Below, piece after piece: positions 1-8,875 of a DNA stretch of 64,000 nt. The stretch spans positions 23,277-87,276 of the forward strand of contig NZ_JAFHKT010000115.1 of assembly GCF_017052465.1 (NCBI RefSeq), read 5' to 3'. Origin of the DNA: Arthrobacter pascens. GTDB lineage: Bacteria; Actinomycetota; Actinomycetes; Actinomycetales; Micrococcaceae. The translations under genes and the position numbers were made by a program. Position 1 is the first letter of the stretch. Each line of letters starts with the position of its first letter. The notes beneath the pieces were generated by a model. It was not told the origin of the DNA, ran no database searches, and saw only the letters and a list, made by a program, of their open reading frames with translations.

Positions 1-1242
1 TTCCTGGCCAACCTGCTGCTGGTTCTGGCGGTCACGAGGCTGCTGGGGGCGGGGCTGGCGGAGGGCCACTACCGGGTGCGCAGCCGCATCGGCTGGCAAG
101 TCTGGGCGACGGAGCGGGTCCTGGACATGGCCCGCGACCTGCTCTTCCCCATCTACGCGAGCCTCTTCACCCCGGTCTGGCTGAGGCTGCTGGGCGCCAA
201 AGTGGGGAAGAACGTCGAGGCATCCACGGTTCTCCTGCTCCCCAAGATGACGACCGTGGGCGAGGGGGCATTCCTCGCGGACGACACCATGGTGGCGTCC
301 TATGAGCTGGCCGGCGGCTGGATACATATCGCCCCCGCCAAGATCGGGAAACGGTCGTTTCTGGGCAACTCGGGGATGACCGCCGCCGGGCGCAACGTGC
401 CGAAGAACTCGCTCGTGGCGGTACTTTCGGCGACGCCCAGCAAGGCCAAGTCGGGAACGTCCTGGCTCGGCAGCCCTCCGGTCAGGCTCCGTCGCACCGC
501 CGTTGCGTCGGACGACACACGGACCTTCCGGCCCCATGCCAGGCTTAAGGCCGCGAGGACCCTGTGGGAGCTGTGCCGCTTCGTCCCGGTCATGCTGACA
601 GTGGCCCTGGCAATCGGCGTCATGGTCGTCTTCGATTGGCTGGCAGCGGTGGCGGGCTATGCGGCCGCGGCCGCACTCGGAGGACTGGTGCTCATGCTCG
701 CCGGCGGCGTCGCCGCGGCCAGCGCCGTGGCGGCCAAATGGATCCTGGTCGGAAGGATCAAGCCGGGGGAACATCCGCTGTGGAGCTCGTTCATCTGGCG
801 CAACGAGGTGGTGGACACCTTTATCGAGATGGTCAGCGCGCCGTGGTTCGCGCGGGCGGCCACCGGCACCCCCGCCCTCGTCTGGTGGTTGCGCGCCCTC
901 GGCGCGAAAATTGGCCGCGGAACGTGGTGTGAGAGCTACTGGCTTCCTGAGGCAGACCTCGTGACCCTCGGCCACAGCTCGACGGTCAATCGCGGCTGCG
1001 TGGTGCAGACGCACCTCTTCCACGACCGCGTCATGAGCATCGACGCTGTTACGCTCGAAGACGGCGCCACTATGGGCCCGCACGGCGTCATCCTGCCACA
1101 AGCACGGATCGGCGACGGCGGAACTGTGGGCCCGGCATCACTGGTGATGCGCGGGGAGACCGTCCCGGCCGGGACGTACTGGATGGGTAACCCCGTGACC
1201 CCCTGGACCGGACCGGGAGTTCCGGCGCGGCGCCTGAAGTAG
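1..1242 (+). CDS. C-terminal part of a Pls/PosA-like non-ribosomal peptide synthetase (5' end outside window)
   Basis: The frame is open from base 1, so the gene begins upstream and only its last 413 codons are visible. The segment has a hydrophobic start, a first left-handed beta-helix (hexapeptide-repeat) block at about residues 64-150, two or three membrane segments at about 185-245, and a second beta-helix block at about 290-400 ending in YWMGNPVTPW. Alternating membrane segments and acyltransferase-like beta-helix domains are typical of the C-terminus of epsilon-poly-lysine synthetase (Pls) and relatives, which join amino acids after an N-terminal adenylation and carrier domain. The M1 peptidase and phosphopantetheinyl transferase just downstream fit such a locus. 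The adenylation domain is not visible, so substrate and product cannot be stated. Confidence 0.72.
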   Translation, partial: FLANLLLVLAVTRLLGAGLAEGHYRVRSRIGWQVWATERVLDMARDLLFPIYASLFTPVWLRLLGAKVGKNVEASTVLLLPKMTTVGEGAFLADDTMVASYELAGGWIHIAPAKIGKRSFLGNSGMTAAGRNVPKNSLVAVLSATPSKAKSGTSWLGSPPVRLRRTAVASDDTRTFRPHARLKAARTLWELCRFVPVMLTVALAIGVMVVFDWLAAVAGYAAAAALGGLVLMLAGGVAAASAVAAKWILVGRIKPGEHPLWSSFIWRNEVVDTFIEMVSAPWFARAATGTPALVWWLRALGAKIGRGTWCESYWLPEADLVTLGHSSTVNRGCVVQTHLFHDRVMSIDAVTLEDGATMGPHGVILPQARIGDGGTVGPASLVMRGETVPAGTYWMGNPVTPWTGPGVPARRLK

Positions 1243-1297
1243 TTGCCGCAGAATGACCACAAGACCGTTCGACTAGCTTGATTGAGGCGTCCGCCTG

Positions 1298-2653
1298 ATG
1301 AGTTCTCCAGAATCCCCCGCCCCGGCAGCCGCGCTGCCCGCGGCGGGGACCGGCACCACCGATCCTTACGTCACGGGACACGGCACGGATGCCTACCGCG
1401 TCCTGCGTTACGAGCTGGAGCTTGATTACAAGCTTGCCAGCAACCGGCTCATCGGCCGCGCAGTGGTGCGGGCAGTGGCGGCCCGCACCATCTCCGCGGT
1501 GGTCCTGGACATGACGGGCCTCCGTGCCCTGAAAATCGCGTTGAACGGCTCCCGGGTTCGAAGGTACACGCAACGCGCCGAGCAGCTGGTGGTTCACTGC
1601 GAACGCGCCCTGAACCCGGGCGAAGAATTCACCCTGGACATCCGCTACGCCGGCAATCCCGAGCCGCGCAAAGGCATCTGGGGCGAAGTGGGCTGGGAGG
1701 AACTGACGGACGGGGTGCTGGTTGCCGGCCAGCCCAACGGAGCGCCGTCCTGGTTCCCGTGCAACGACCACCCCCGGAACAAGGCCAGCTACCGCATTTC
1801 CGTCACGACCGATGCCGGATACCGGGCAGTGTGCAACGGCCTGCTGGTGGGCCACTTCACCAGGTCGAGCCGACAGACCTGGGTCTATGAACAGACCGAG
1901 CCCATGGCGACGTACCTGGCAACGGTGCAGATCGGCAGGTATGAGCTGCTGGCCCTTCCCTCGTCGGGAGGGGTGGCACAGTTCGTGGCCGTGACAGCCG
2001 CGCTGGCCGGTTCGGCCCGGGCCGGGCTGGCGCGCCAGCCGGAGATGATGCGCACGTTCGTTGGCTGCTTTGGGCCATACCCCTTTCCGGAGTACACCGT
2101 GGTGGTCGCCGACGACGACCTCGAAATCCCCCTCGAAGCGCAGTCGCTGTCCATCCTCGGCCGCAACCATCTTGACCACGGGTGGGAGTCGCAGCGGCTC
2201 GTCGCGCACGAACTTGCCCACCAGTGGTTCGGCAACTCGCTGACGCTCAGCTCCTGGAGCGATATCTGGCTCCATGAGGGCTTCGCCTGCTATGCCGAAT
2301 GGATCTGGTCCGAGGAGGCCGGCGTCATGCCCGTCCAGGGACGGGCCGCAGCGGCTTGGCGGAAGCTTGAGGCCGGCATCCAGGACATCCTCGTGGGCGA
2401 TCCCGGTCCCGAGCTCATGTTCGATGACCGGGTGTACAAACGCGGCGCACTGGCCCTGCACGCCCTGCGCCGGGAATGCGGAGACCTGGCGTTCTTCGCC
2501 CTCCTGCACGAATGGACCAGGGGCATGCGCCACGGCTCGGTAACCACGGCCGAGTTCATCCTGACGGCCGACCGGGTCACAGGGCTGGATTCGGAGTCTT
2601 TGCTGCACCCCTGGCTGTACGAAGAGTCTCTGCCGCCACTGGCCGGCGCGTAA
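1298..2653 (+). CDS. M1 family metallopeptidase
   Basis: This 451-residue protein has the gluzincin zinc site: HELAH at residues 304-308 and a third ligand, Glu327 in the WLHEGFA segment, 18 residues after the second His. The aminopeptidase exopeptidase motif appears in altered form (LEIPLEAQ). It is much shorter than aminopeptidase N (about 850 residues): it keeps the N-terminal beta domain and the catalytic domain and lacks the long C-terminal helical domain. No signal peptide is evident. The ATG lies 55 bp downstream of the synthetase gene on the same strand, so the two may be co-transcribed. A role in processing or resistance to the peptide product is inferred from neighbourhood only. Confidence 0.85.
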   Translation: MSSPESPAPAAALPAAGTGTTDPYVTGHGTDAYRVLRYELELDYKLASNRLIGRAVVRAVAARTISAVVLDMTGLRALKIALNGSRVRRYTQRAEQLVVHCERALNPGEEFTLDIRYAGNPEPRKGIWGEVGWEELTDGVLVAGQPNGAPSWFPCNDHPRNKASYRISVTTDAGYRAVCNGLLVGHFTRSSRQTWVYEQTEPMATYLATVQIGRYELLALPSSGGVAQFVAVTAALAGSARAGLARQPEMMRTFVGCFGPYPFPEYTVVVADDDLEIPLEAQSLSILGRNHLDHGWESQRLVAHELAHQWFGNSLTLSSWSDIWLHEGFACYAEWIWSEEAGVMPVQGRAAAAWRKLEAGIQDILVGDPGPELMFDDRVYKRGALALHALRRECGDLAFFALLHEWTRGMRHGSVTTAEFILTADRVTGLDSESLLHPWLYEESLPPLAGA

Positions 2654-2666
2654 CGCCAGGGCCCAG

Positions 2667-3314
2667 TCAGCAGACGGCCACCGCCGCCACGAGCCCTGCA
2701 GGCAGGCCCGCCGTCATGGCGCTGACGGCGGAAACTTCGGGGCAGTGCAGCGTGTCCACTGTTGCCGGCGGCACCAGCAGTCCGTCACCGGTCATCTTGA
2801 GCCATGCCTCCTTCCGTGCCCAGAGCCTGGCGCGCTCACGCAACAGCGCGCCGTTCCGCAACCCGGACACCGCCAAGCGTTCGGGCCCAGTAAGCGCCAC
2901 GGCCTCAAAGCCTGAAAAATCGGTGCGCAGGGGATCCTCGAGGTCGACTCCCAGCCTGCTCCCCGGGCGCGGCGACGTCACGGCTGCCACGAGTATCCAG
3001 CCTGCGGCCCGGGACAGGCTGAGGAGCAACGGCAGCCTGACGCCGGCGCGGGAGTATCCGGGCCGTCCATGCGACAGCTCCGGACCGCTGCCGCACCGTG
3101 GACAGCTGTAGCCGCAGGTCAGCTCCCGCGCCGGAACCCCCAGCAGCTCAGCCGCAAACTCCCGCTGGGTGATGCGCCCCGCCAGGAAGGCGCGGCGGGC
3201 GGCGGGCTCCATGGCTGCGGCGCGTGCAAGCTCAGCAGGGTCAAGCAATGATTCGTCGGCGGGGCGAACCGGGGAGGCGCGAAAGACCACGCCGGATGGC
3301 GTGGTCTTTCGCAT
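2667..3314 (-). CDS. 4'-phosphopantetheinyl transferase, Sfp type
   Basis: The protein (up to 215 residues) carries the two signature motifs of the family: GVDLE at residues 122-126 (magnesium ligands) and WARKEAWLK at 165-173. An upstream CPRCG...HGRP segment is typical of small actinobacterial members. The family transfers the phosphopantetheine arm of CoA to carrier proteins, so it probably activates the carrier domain of the synthetase whose end lies at 1-1242. It is convergent with the M1 peptidase (13-bp gap) and 37 bp downstream of pheT on the same strand. The start is uncertain: the first 11 codons from 3314 lie in a perfect hairpin (3279-3312) that looks like the pheT terminator, so translation may start at an internal codon such as the ATG near residue 35. 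Confidence 0.85.
   Translation of the reverse strand: MRKTTPSGVVFRASPVRPADESLLDPAELARAAAMEPAARRAFLAGRITQREFAAELLGVPARELTCGYSCPRCGSGPELSHGRPGYSRAGVRLPLLLSLSRAAGWILVAAVTSPRPGSRLGVDLEDPLRTDFSGFEAVALTGPERLAVSGLRNGALLRERARLWARKEAWLKMTGDGLLVPPATVDTLHCPEVSAVSAMTAGLPAGLVAAVAVC
3279..3312. terminator. Perfect 15-bp hairpin downstream of pheT
   Basis: Arms 3279-3293 and 3298-3312 are exact reverse complements around the 4-nt loop ggat. The hairpin lies 39 bp past the pheT stop codon and is symmetric, so it could act on either strand. There is no clear T-run on the minus strand, so termination strength is uncertain. It overlaps the most upstream possible start of the phosphopantetheinyl transferase gene. 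Confidence 0.6.
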
Positions 3315-3351
3315 TGTTCCCTGGCTGGCCCTCAGGCGACTCGTCCCTCGG

Positions 3352-5895
3352 CTAGCGCTGGACGGCGCCGAAGCGCTCCGCAGCCACGGCCACTGCGCTC
3401 TCGCGGGCTGCCGAGGCCTCGTCGGCAGTCAGCGTCCGGTCATTGGCGCGGAACCGGAGGCCGAACGCCAGTGACTTCTTGCCGTCCTCGATGCCCTTTC
3501 CGGCGTAAACGTCGAACAGGGCCACGTCTTCCAGGAGCTCACCGGCTCCTTCCCGCAGTGCGGCCAGGACGTCATCGGCAGGAACGTCCTGCGGCACCAC
3601 GAGTGCCACGTCCTGGGTGGCGACGGGGAACGTGGAGATGTGGCGCGCCACGATGACGTCAGCGGCAGCCTCGAACAGGGCATCCGCGTTGATCTCAAGC
3701 GCGACGGAACGGGCAGGCATGTCCGAGGCAGCCAGGAGCTTCGGGTGCAGCTCGCCGGCGTAGCCCACCACCTCGCCGGTGCGCAGCGACAGCTGCGCGG
3801 CGCGGCCGGGGTGGAATGCCTGGTGGTGGCCCTGTCCCACCACGATCTCAACACCCAGGACGTCGCCCGCAAGCCGCGCAATGTCCAGCGCATCCGCCCA
3901 GTCCCAGGCCCGCGGGGTGTGTCCGGCGGCGGCCGGTGAGTCGTGGCCGGTCAGGACGGCGGCGACGTGCAGCGGCTGGTCCGGGACGCCGTCGTACAGC
4001 GCGTCCAGCACCTCATCGGACGGCCTGACACCCAGCGGCGGAATGGAGGCCGTGCCCACGGTGCCGCCGGGCAGGAAGACGAGCCCTGCCTCGAACAGCG
4101 CGAGATCGCGGAAGCCGCGCGAGTGGTTGCGCTTGGCCACCTCGATGAGCCCCGGAAGCACGGACGTCCGCAGGTAGCCGTGCTCCTCGCTGATCGGGTT
4201 GGCCAGCTTGACGGCCGTCCGGGAGGCCCCCGCCTCGGCCACGCCGAAGGTGTCGTTGGCAGCCTTGGACACGAACGGATAGGCCAGGACTTCGGTGAGC
4301 CCGGCGTCGGCAAGGGCCTGGATCAGGCGCCGCCGCTGCTGCTGCACGCGGGTCAGCCCCCGGCCCGGAGGAGCCACGGGAAGCGTCGCCGGGATCTGGT
4401 CGTAGCCCACCAGGCGGGCGATTTCCTCGGACAGGTCTTCCTTGGTTTCAAGGTCGTTCCGCCAGCTGGGCGCCGAAACCGTCCAGCCGCCGTCGGCCTT
4501 TTCCACCACGGCACCGAGATCCTCGAGGGAAGTGACGATCTGTTCTTCGGTGAAGTCGATGCCGATCCGTTCGGCGGCGAAGCCGGCCGGCAAGGCGATG
4601 GTCACGGCGTCAGGTGCGTTCCCGACGTCGGTCCCCGCCTCGTCGGCGGTGCCTCCGGCGAGTTCAACCAGGAGGTCGACGGCGCGCTGCGCAGCGGTGT
4701 TCGCCACCTGCCAGTCGACGCCGCGCTCGAAGCGCTTGGAGGCCTCCGACGGCAGCTTGTGGCGACGGCGTGAGCGGGCAATCGAAACTTCCTCGAAGTG
4801 GGCAGCCTCGACCAGGACCGTGGACGTTGCGTCAGAGACCTCGGTCGAGGCGCCGCCCATGACGCCTGCGACGCCGATGGGACCGGACTCGTCCGTGATG
4901 AGCAGGTCCTCGACGTCGAGGGAGCGCTCCTTGCCGTCGAGGGTGGTGAGCTTCTCCCCCGCTACGGCACGCCGCACCACGATGCCGCCGGACAGTTTGT
5001 CCTGGTCGTAGAAATGCAGCGGCTGGCCGAGTTCCAGCATGACGTAGTTCGAGATGTCCACCGGCAGCGAGATGGAGCGGATCCCGGCCAACCTAAGCCT
5101 GGAACTCATCCACGGCGGAGTGGGCCGCGTGGCATCCACGCCGCGGACTGTGCGGGCCACGAAGCGGTCGCAGCCCGGCTTGCCGTAGATGGGGGCGTCG
5201 TCGTTGATCTTGACGCCATAGCCGCCTGACAGAGTGGCCGGCGGCTGAACCTTCGAAGCGGGGTCCGTAAATGTAGTGCCGGTGGCGTGGGCGTATTCAC
5301 GCGCGACGCCACGGATCGAGAAGGCGTATCCGCGGTCCGGGGTGACGTTGATCTCGGCGGCCTGGTCGTAAAGGCCCAGGAGGTCCATGGCGTCTGTCCC
5401 GATTTCCGGGTCCAGCCCGATCCTCGAGAGCACCAGGATGCCGTCATGGTCCTCGCCGATGCCGAGTTCACGCACAGAGGCGATCATGCCCGCGGACAGG
5501 TGCCCGTAGGTTTTCCGCGCCGAGATGTGGAAGTCGCCGGGCAGCACGGCACCGGGAAGGGTGACAACGACCTTGTCCCCCTCCACGAAGTTGTGGGCGC
5601 CGCAGATGATGCCCTGGACACCCGAAGGATCAATGCCCTTGCCGGTGAGGGTCTGCTCCTGCCCCTCGGGGACGACGCGGACCTGGCACCAGTTGATGGT
5701 CTTGCCGTTGGTCTGCGGCTCCTTAACCAGGCTCAGGACCTGGCCCACCACGACGGGCCCCTTGAGGCCGTCGGTAGGACGGTGGACCGCTTCTTCTTCA
5801 AAGCCGACCTTGACGAGTTCGGCCATGACGTCTTCAGCCGTTGCTCCGGCCGGTACCTGCGCGAATTCACGCAGCCAGGAAAGTGGGATACGCAC
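3352..5895 (-). CDS. pheT: Phenylalanine--tRNA ligase beta subunit
   Basis: At 847 residues this is the full-length bacterial beta subunit, which pairs with PheS as an alpha2beta2 enzyme charging tRNA-Phe. In order it has the N-terminal tRNA-binding OB domain (about 40-150, with VVVGQVLSLV), the B3/B4 editing domain (about 210-400, with FERGVDWQ near its end), the B5 domain, a catalytic-like core, and a C-terminal anticodon-binding FDX-ACB domain (final ~95 residues, starting near FPVATQDVALVV). The start is GTG at 5895, three bases after the pheS stop codon, so the two subunits are translationally linked. Confidence 0.98.
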   Translation of the reverse strand: MRIPLSWLREFAQVPAGATAEDVMAELVKVGFEEEAVHRPTDGLKGPVVVGQVLSLVKEPQTNGKTINWCQVRVVPEGQEQTLTGKGIDPSGVQGIICGAHNFVEGDKVVVTLPGAVLPGDFHISARKTYGHLSAGMIASVRELGIGEDHDGILVLSRIGLDPEIGTDAMDLLGLYDQAAEINVTPDRGYAFSIRGVAREYAHATGTTFTDPASKVQPPATLSGGYGVKINDDAPIYGKPGCDRFVARTVRGVDATRPTPPWMSSRLRLAGIRSISLPVDISNYVMLELGQPLHFYDQDKLSGGIVVRRAVAGEKLTTLDGKERSLDVEDLLITDESGPIGVAGVMGGASTEVSDATSTVLVEAAHFEEVSIARSRRRHKLPSEASKRFERGVDWQVANTAAQRAVDLLVELAGGTADEAGTDVGNAPDAVTIALPAGFAAERIGIDFTEEQIVTSLEDLGAVVEKADGGWTVSAPSWRNDLETKEDLSEEIARLVGYDQIPATLPVAPPGRGLTRVQQQRRRLIQALADAGLTEVLAYPFVSKAANDTFGVAEAGASRTAVKLANPISEEHGYLRTSVLPGLIEVAKRNHSRGFRDLALFEAGLVFLPGGTVGTASIPPLGVRPSDEVLDALYDGVPDQPLHVAAVLTGHDSPAAAGHTPRAWDWADALDIARLAGDVLGVEIVVGQGHHQAFHPGRAAQLSLRTGEVVGYAGELHPKLLAASDMPARSVALEINADALFEAAADVIVARHISTFPVATQDVALVVPQDVPADDVLAALREGAGELLEDVALFDVYAGKGIEDGKKSLAFGLRFRANDRTLTADEASAARESAVAVAAERFGAVQR

Positions 5896-5898
5896 TGT

Positions 5899-6960
5899 TT
5901 AGATCTCCATCCCGAAGTGCTCGCTGAAACGTACATCGCCTTCGATCATGTCGCGCATGTCGCCGACCTCATTGCGGAACATGAGCGTGCGCTCGATGCC
6001 CATGCCGAAAGCAAAACCTGAATAGATGTCCGGATCGATGCCCGCGGCGCGGAGGACGGTGGGGTTGACCATGCCGCAGCCGCCCCATTCGATCCAGCGC
6101 GGACCGCCCTTGGCGCCCGGGTGGAAGATGTCCAGTTCCGCGGACGGCTCGGTGAACGGGAAGTAATTCGGGCGCAGCCGGATCTGCGCTTCGTCGCCGA
6201 ACATCTGGCGGGCGAAGTGCTCCAGGGTGCCGCGCAGGTCGGCCATGCTGAGGTTCTTATCGATCGCGAGGCCCTCGAACTGGTGGAACACGGGCGTGTG
6301 CGTGGCGTCGAGTTCGTCGGTGCGGAACACCTTGCCGGGGCACAGCACATAGATCGGCACCTCGCGTTCGAGCATGGAGCGGACCTGCACCGGGGAGGTG
6401 TGGGTGCGCATGAGGAGGTGCGCCTCCGGCGGCTCCACGAAGAAGGTGTCCTGCATCTCGCGGGCCGGGTGGTCCGGCTTGAAGTTCAGTGCGTCGAAGT
6501 TGAACCACTCGGATTCGACTTCCGGGCCCTCGGCGATTTCCCAGCCCATGCCGACGAAGATGTCCGCCACGCGGTCCTGCAGTGTGGAGAGCGGGTGGCG
6601 CGCTCCGGCCCGGCGGCGGCGCGGGGCTGCCGTCACATCGACGGTTTCCTCGACCAGGATGCGGGCGTCGTTCTCGGCCTCAAGCTCGGCGGTGCGGTCG
6701 GCGAGCGCCTTGCTGACGCGTCCGCGGGAGGACCCCATGAGCTTTCCGGCGACGGCCTTCTGGTCTTTTGGCAGGCGCCCGATCTCGCGGTTCGCGAGGC
6801 TCAGCGGCGATTTCTCCCCGGTGTGGGCCAAACGGACGGCCTTGAGTTCATCGAGCGTGGAGGCACCGGCGATGGCGGAGATTGCCTGCTCGACGGCGGC
6901 GGTGATGGCGGCTTCATCCAGAGGGTTCGGGACGGCAGCGCCCGGCAAAGTTTCAGTCAT
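5899..6960 (-). CDS. pheS: Phenylalanine--tRNA ligase alpha subunit
   Basis: This 353-residue class II synthetase catalytic subunit has an N-terminal coiled-coil region (residues 15-100), motif 2 around [20 protein letters not shown], and motif 3 in [17 protein letters not shown] near the C-terminus. It activates phenylalanine and transfers it to tRNA-Phe with PheT, which follows three bases downstream. The ATG at 6960 is the natural family start. About 240 bp separate it from the divergent gene at 7203. I looked there for a phenylalanine leader peptide: one 30-codon reading frame contains no Phe codons, so attenuation is not supported. Confidence 0.98.
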   Translation of the reverse strand: MTETLPGAAVPNPLDEAAITAAVEQAISAIAGASTLDELKAVRLAHTGEKSPLSLANREIGRLPKDQKAVAGKLMGSSRGRVSKALADRTAELEAENDARILVEETVDVTAAPRRRRAGARHPLSTLQDRVADIFVGMGWEIAEGPEVESEWFNFDALNFKPDHPAREMQDTFFVEPPEAHLLMRTHTSPVQVRSMLEREVPIYVLCPGKVFRTDELDATHTPVFHQFEGLAIDKNLSMADLRGTLEHFARQMFGDEAQIRLRPNYFPFTEPSAELDIFHPGAKGGPRWIEWGGCGMVNPTVLRAAGIDPDIYSGFAFGMGIERTLMFRNEVGDMRDMIEGDVRFSEHFGMEI

Positions 6961-7202
6961 CTACTGTTCTTAGCTACGAGTCGGGTGATGCCAATGGCCG
7001 GTGCTGCTGTGCCGGTTCCCCGGCAGCGCGTCCGTCACTGGCACGTCATTGCCTGACGCCATCCGGTGACGCCCTGCAAGGACAAGGGCAGGCTCGCCGG
7101 AGGTTGGCCGGCAGGCACTGTTCCCAGTCTAATTGACCGCGCCCCGCAGCCCGAACGGGACGGCCCATGTGCAGTGCGCGTGCCCGCCGCTAGCATGGCC
7201 TC

Positions 7203-7709
7203 ATGACCCCGGGACAGTGGTTGCGCCGGCTCGCGAACCTGCTCAATGGCTCCACGCTGCTGGGACTTCTGCTCGCGCGGCTGGCCGGGACCACGACCGT
7301 CAGAGGCCCGCACGGCCTGGCGATCGCCACCGGCTACACCTGGAAGCTCCCCTTCGCCGGGGCGTTCACGGTGGGCAATGTGGTCATTTTCCGCGCCGGG
7401 CCCGAGGCCGCCCTGGGGAACCCCGCGCTCCTCGGCCACGAGGAGCGGCACAGCACGCAGTACGCCTGCCTCGGGCTGCCCTTCCTCGTGCTCTATTTCA
7501 CCGCCGCAGGGTGGTCACTGCTGCGGCACGGCGACCCGGCGTCAGGGAATCCCTTTGAACGCCATGCAGGGCTCGAAGCCGGCGGATACCCCGGCCGCCC
7601 GGCGGAAGCAGCGCGGAGCCGCAGGCGTCCCGGCAGAGTTACCGGCAGGCGTCCAGGAGGGCGTCCGGGCAGCCGGTGGACCATTCGAAACACCAACGGC
7701 GGACCTTGA
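7203..7709 (+). CDS. Conserved hypothetical protein with a HEERH motif and hydrophobic segments
   Basis: This 168-residue protein has no function I can assign. Hydrophobic stretches occur at about residues 18-28 and 88-102. Between them is GHEERHSTQYACLG at about residues 79-92, which contains a HExxH arrangement of the kind used by zinc peptidases, but no third ligand or peptidase fold is evident. The last 50 residues are rich in Arg, Gly and Pro and probably disordered. The gene ends just before the SOS operator of the downstream radical SAM gene. The shared motif suggests a real family; enzymatic activity is speculative. Confidence 0.65.
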   Translation: MTPGQWLRRLANLLNGSTLLGLLLARLAGTTTVRGPHGLAIATGYTWKLPFAGAFTVGNVVIFRAGPEAALGNPALLGHEERHSTQYACLGLPFLVLYFTAAGWSLLRHGDPASGNPFERHAGLEAGGYPGRPAEAARSRRRPGRVTGRRPGGRPGSRWTIRNTNGGP

Positions 7710-7734
7710 CTTAAGTTCGAACATACCTTCGAAT
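7706..7734 (+). promoter_or_regulatory. Predicted promoter of the radical SAM gene overlapping a LexA operator
   Basis: A -35 element TTGACT (7706-7711), a 17-bp spacer and a -10-like TCGAAT (7729-7734) put the transcription start at about 7741-7742, the ATG of the downstream gene. This predicts a leaderless transcript. The SOS box (7717-7732) covers the spacer and half of the -10, an ideal place for LexA to block polymerase. The -10 is a weak match, so this is a prediction. Confidence 0.5.
7717..7732. promoter_or_regulatory. LexA-type SOS box upstream of the radical SAM gene
   Basis: The 16-bp site TCGAACATACCTTCGA differs from the Gram-positive/actinobacterial consensus TCGAAC-N4-GTTCGA at one position. 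It ends 10 bp before the preferred ATG. The Mycobacterium tuberculosis relative Rv2578c is, from recollection of the literature, also a LexA target. Confidence 0.75.
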
Positions 7735-7741
7735 GGAGGTC

Positions 7742-8875
7742 ATGAGATGGGACGCGCAGGCACTCAATCCGGCACCCGGAGAGCATGACCCGGATGGTAG
7801 CGGCAAGGGCGGCAGCGGCAGCGCCGCGGGCGCCCCCGCCGCAATGCCGCTGCTGCCGCTGGCCGGGCTGGTGCGTTCCGTATCCACCCCTGAATTTGCC
7901 GGGGTCACCTTCCATGAGGTCACCGCCAAATCGGTGCTCAACAAGGTGGCCGCCGGTTCCCGCATGCCGTTCGAGTGGACCGTAAACCCCTACCGCGGGT
8001 GCAGCCACGCGTGCGTCTACTGCTTTGCCCGCAAGAGCCACACCTACCTCGACTTTGACGCGGGGCTGGACTTCGACAGCCAGGTTGTCGTCAAGATCAA
8101 TGCCGCGGACGTGTTGCGCAAGGAACTGGCCAAGCCGTCCTGGGGGCGGCAGCACGTGGCACTGGGCACCAACACCGATCCCTACCAGCGGGCTGAGGGC
8201 CGGTACCGGCTGATGCCCGGAATCATCGGTGCATTGGCCGACTCCGGAACGCCCCTGTCCATCCTGACCAAGGGAACCCTGCTGGCACGGGACATCCCGC
8301 TGCTGAAACACGCCGCCGCCCAAGTGCCGGTGGGGATCGGCATCTCACTCGCCTTGACGGACGAACAGCTTTCCGAGGCCATTGAGCCGGGAACGCCCGG
8401 GCCGAGGGCCAGGCTCAAGCTCATATCGAGGCTGCGCGACGCCGGGCTGCCCTGCGGTGTGATGGCCATGCCTATCCTGCCGTGGCTGTCGGACAGCGAC
8501 GAAGCCCTCGATTCCCTGTTCGGCTCGCTGGCCGCCGCCGGCGCAACCGGGGTGACCGCCGGGGCCCTCTATCTGAAGCCCGGCACGCGTGAATGGTTCA
8601 TGCAGTGGATCGCGGCCAGGCATCCGGAACTCGCCGGACGGTACAGGCGGCTGTACGGCACGGGATCCTACGCGTCGAAGGAATACCGGGCCTGGCTGGC
8701 GGGGCGGGTCCGCTACTTCAAGGCCCGGCATGGATTTGCCGGCTCCCACGGGTTCAGCCACCGCGACGTCGACGACCCCCGCGGCGAGGAGGCCGCCTAC
8801 CCGGAGGGAAGTTTGCCCCCGGCCGGCGCCGGGGCGGCCGCGTCGGCCCAGGCGTCCCAGCCGACGCTCTTCTGA
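7742..8875 (+). CDS. Rv2578c-family radical SAM protein
   Basis: The protein (377 residues) has the radical SAM cluster motif in YRGCSHACVYCFARKSH near residue 83: CxxxCxxC binds a 4Fe-4S cluster. It also has the family segment LGTNTDPYQRAEGRYRLMPG and ends in TLF. It resembles the SplB/Rv2578c group; SplB repairs the spore photoproduct in DNA, but the substrate of the actinobacterial group is unknown. ATG 7742 (MRWDAQAL) is preferred over the in-frame ATG at 7733 because it matches the family N-terminus and coincides with the predicted transcription start. A LexA box directly upstream argues for a role in the DNA-damage response. The gene converges on the NUDIX hydrolase gene. Confidence 0.88.
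   Translation: MRWDAQALNPAPGEHDPDGSGKGGSGSAAGAPAAMPLLPLAGLVRSVSTPEFAGVTFHEVTAKSVLNKVAAGSRMPFEWTVNPYRGCSHACVYCFARKSHTYLDFDAGLDFDSQVVVKINAADVLRKELAKPSWGRQHVALGTNTDPYQRAEGRYRLMPGIIGALADSGTPLSILTKGTLLARDIPLLKHAAAQVPVGIGISLALTDEQLSEAIEPGTPGPRARLKLISRLRDAGLPCGVMAMPILPWLSDSDEALDSLFGSLAAAGATGVTAGALYLKPGTREWFMQWIAARHPELAGRYRRLYGTGSYASKEYRAWLAGRVRYFKARHGFAGSHGFSHRDVDDPRGEEAAYPEGSLPPAGAGAAASAQASQPTLF

Noticed and set aside
6970..7062. Possible leader peptide upstream of pheS
   Set aside because: The 30-codon frame has no Phe codons and no attenuator hairpin with a T-run follows.
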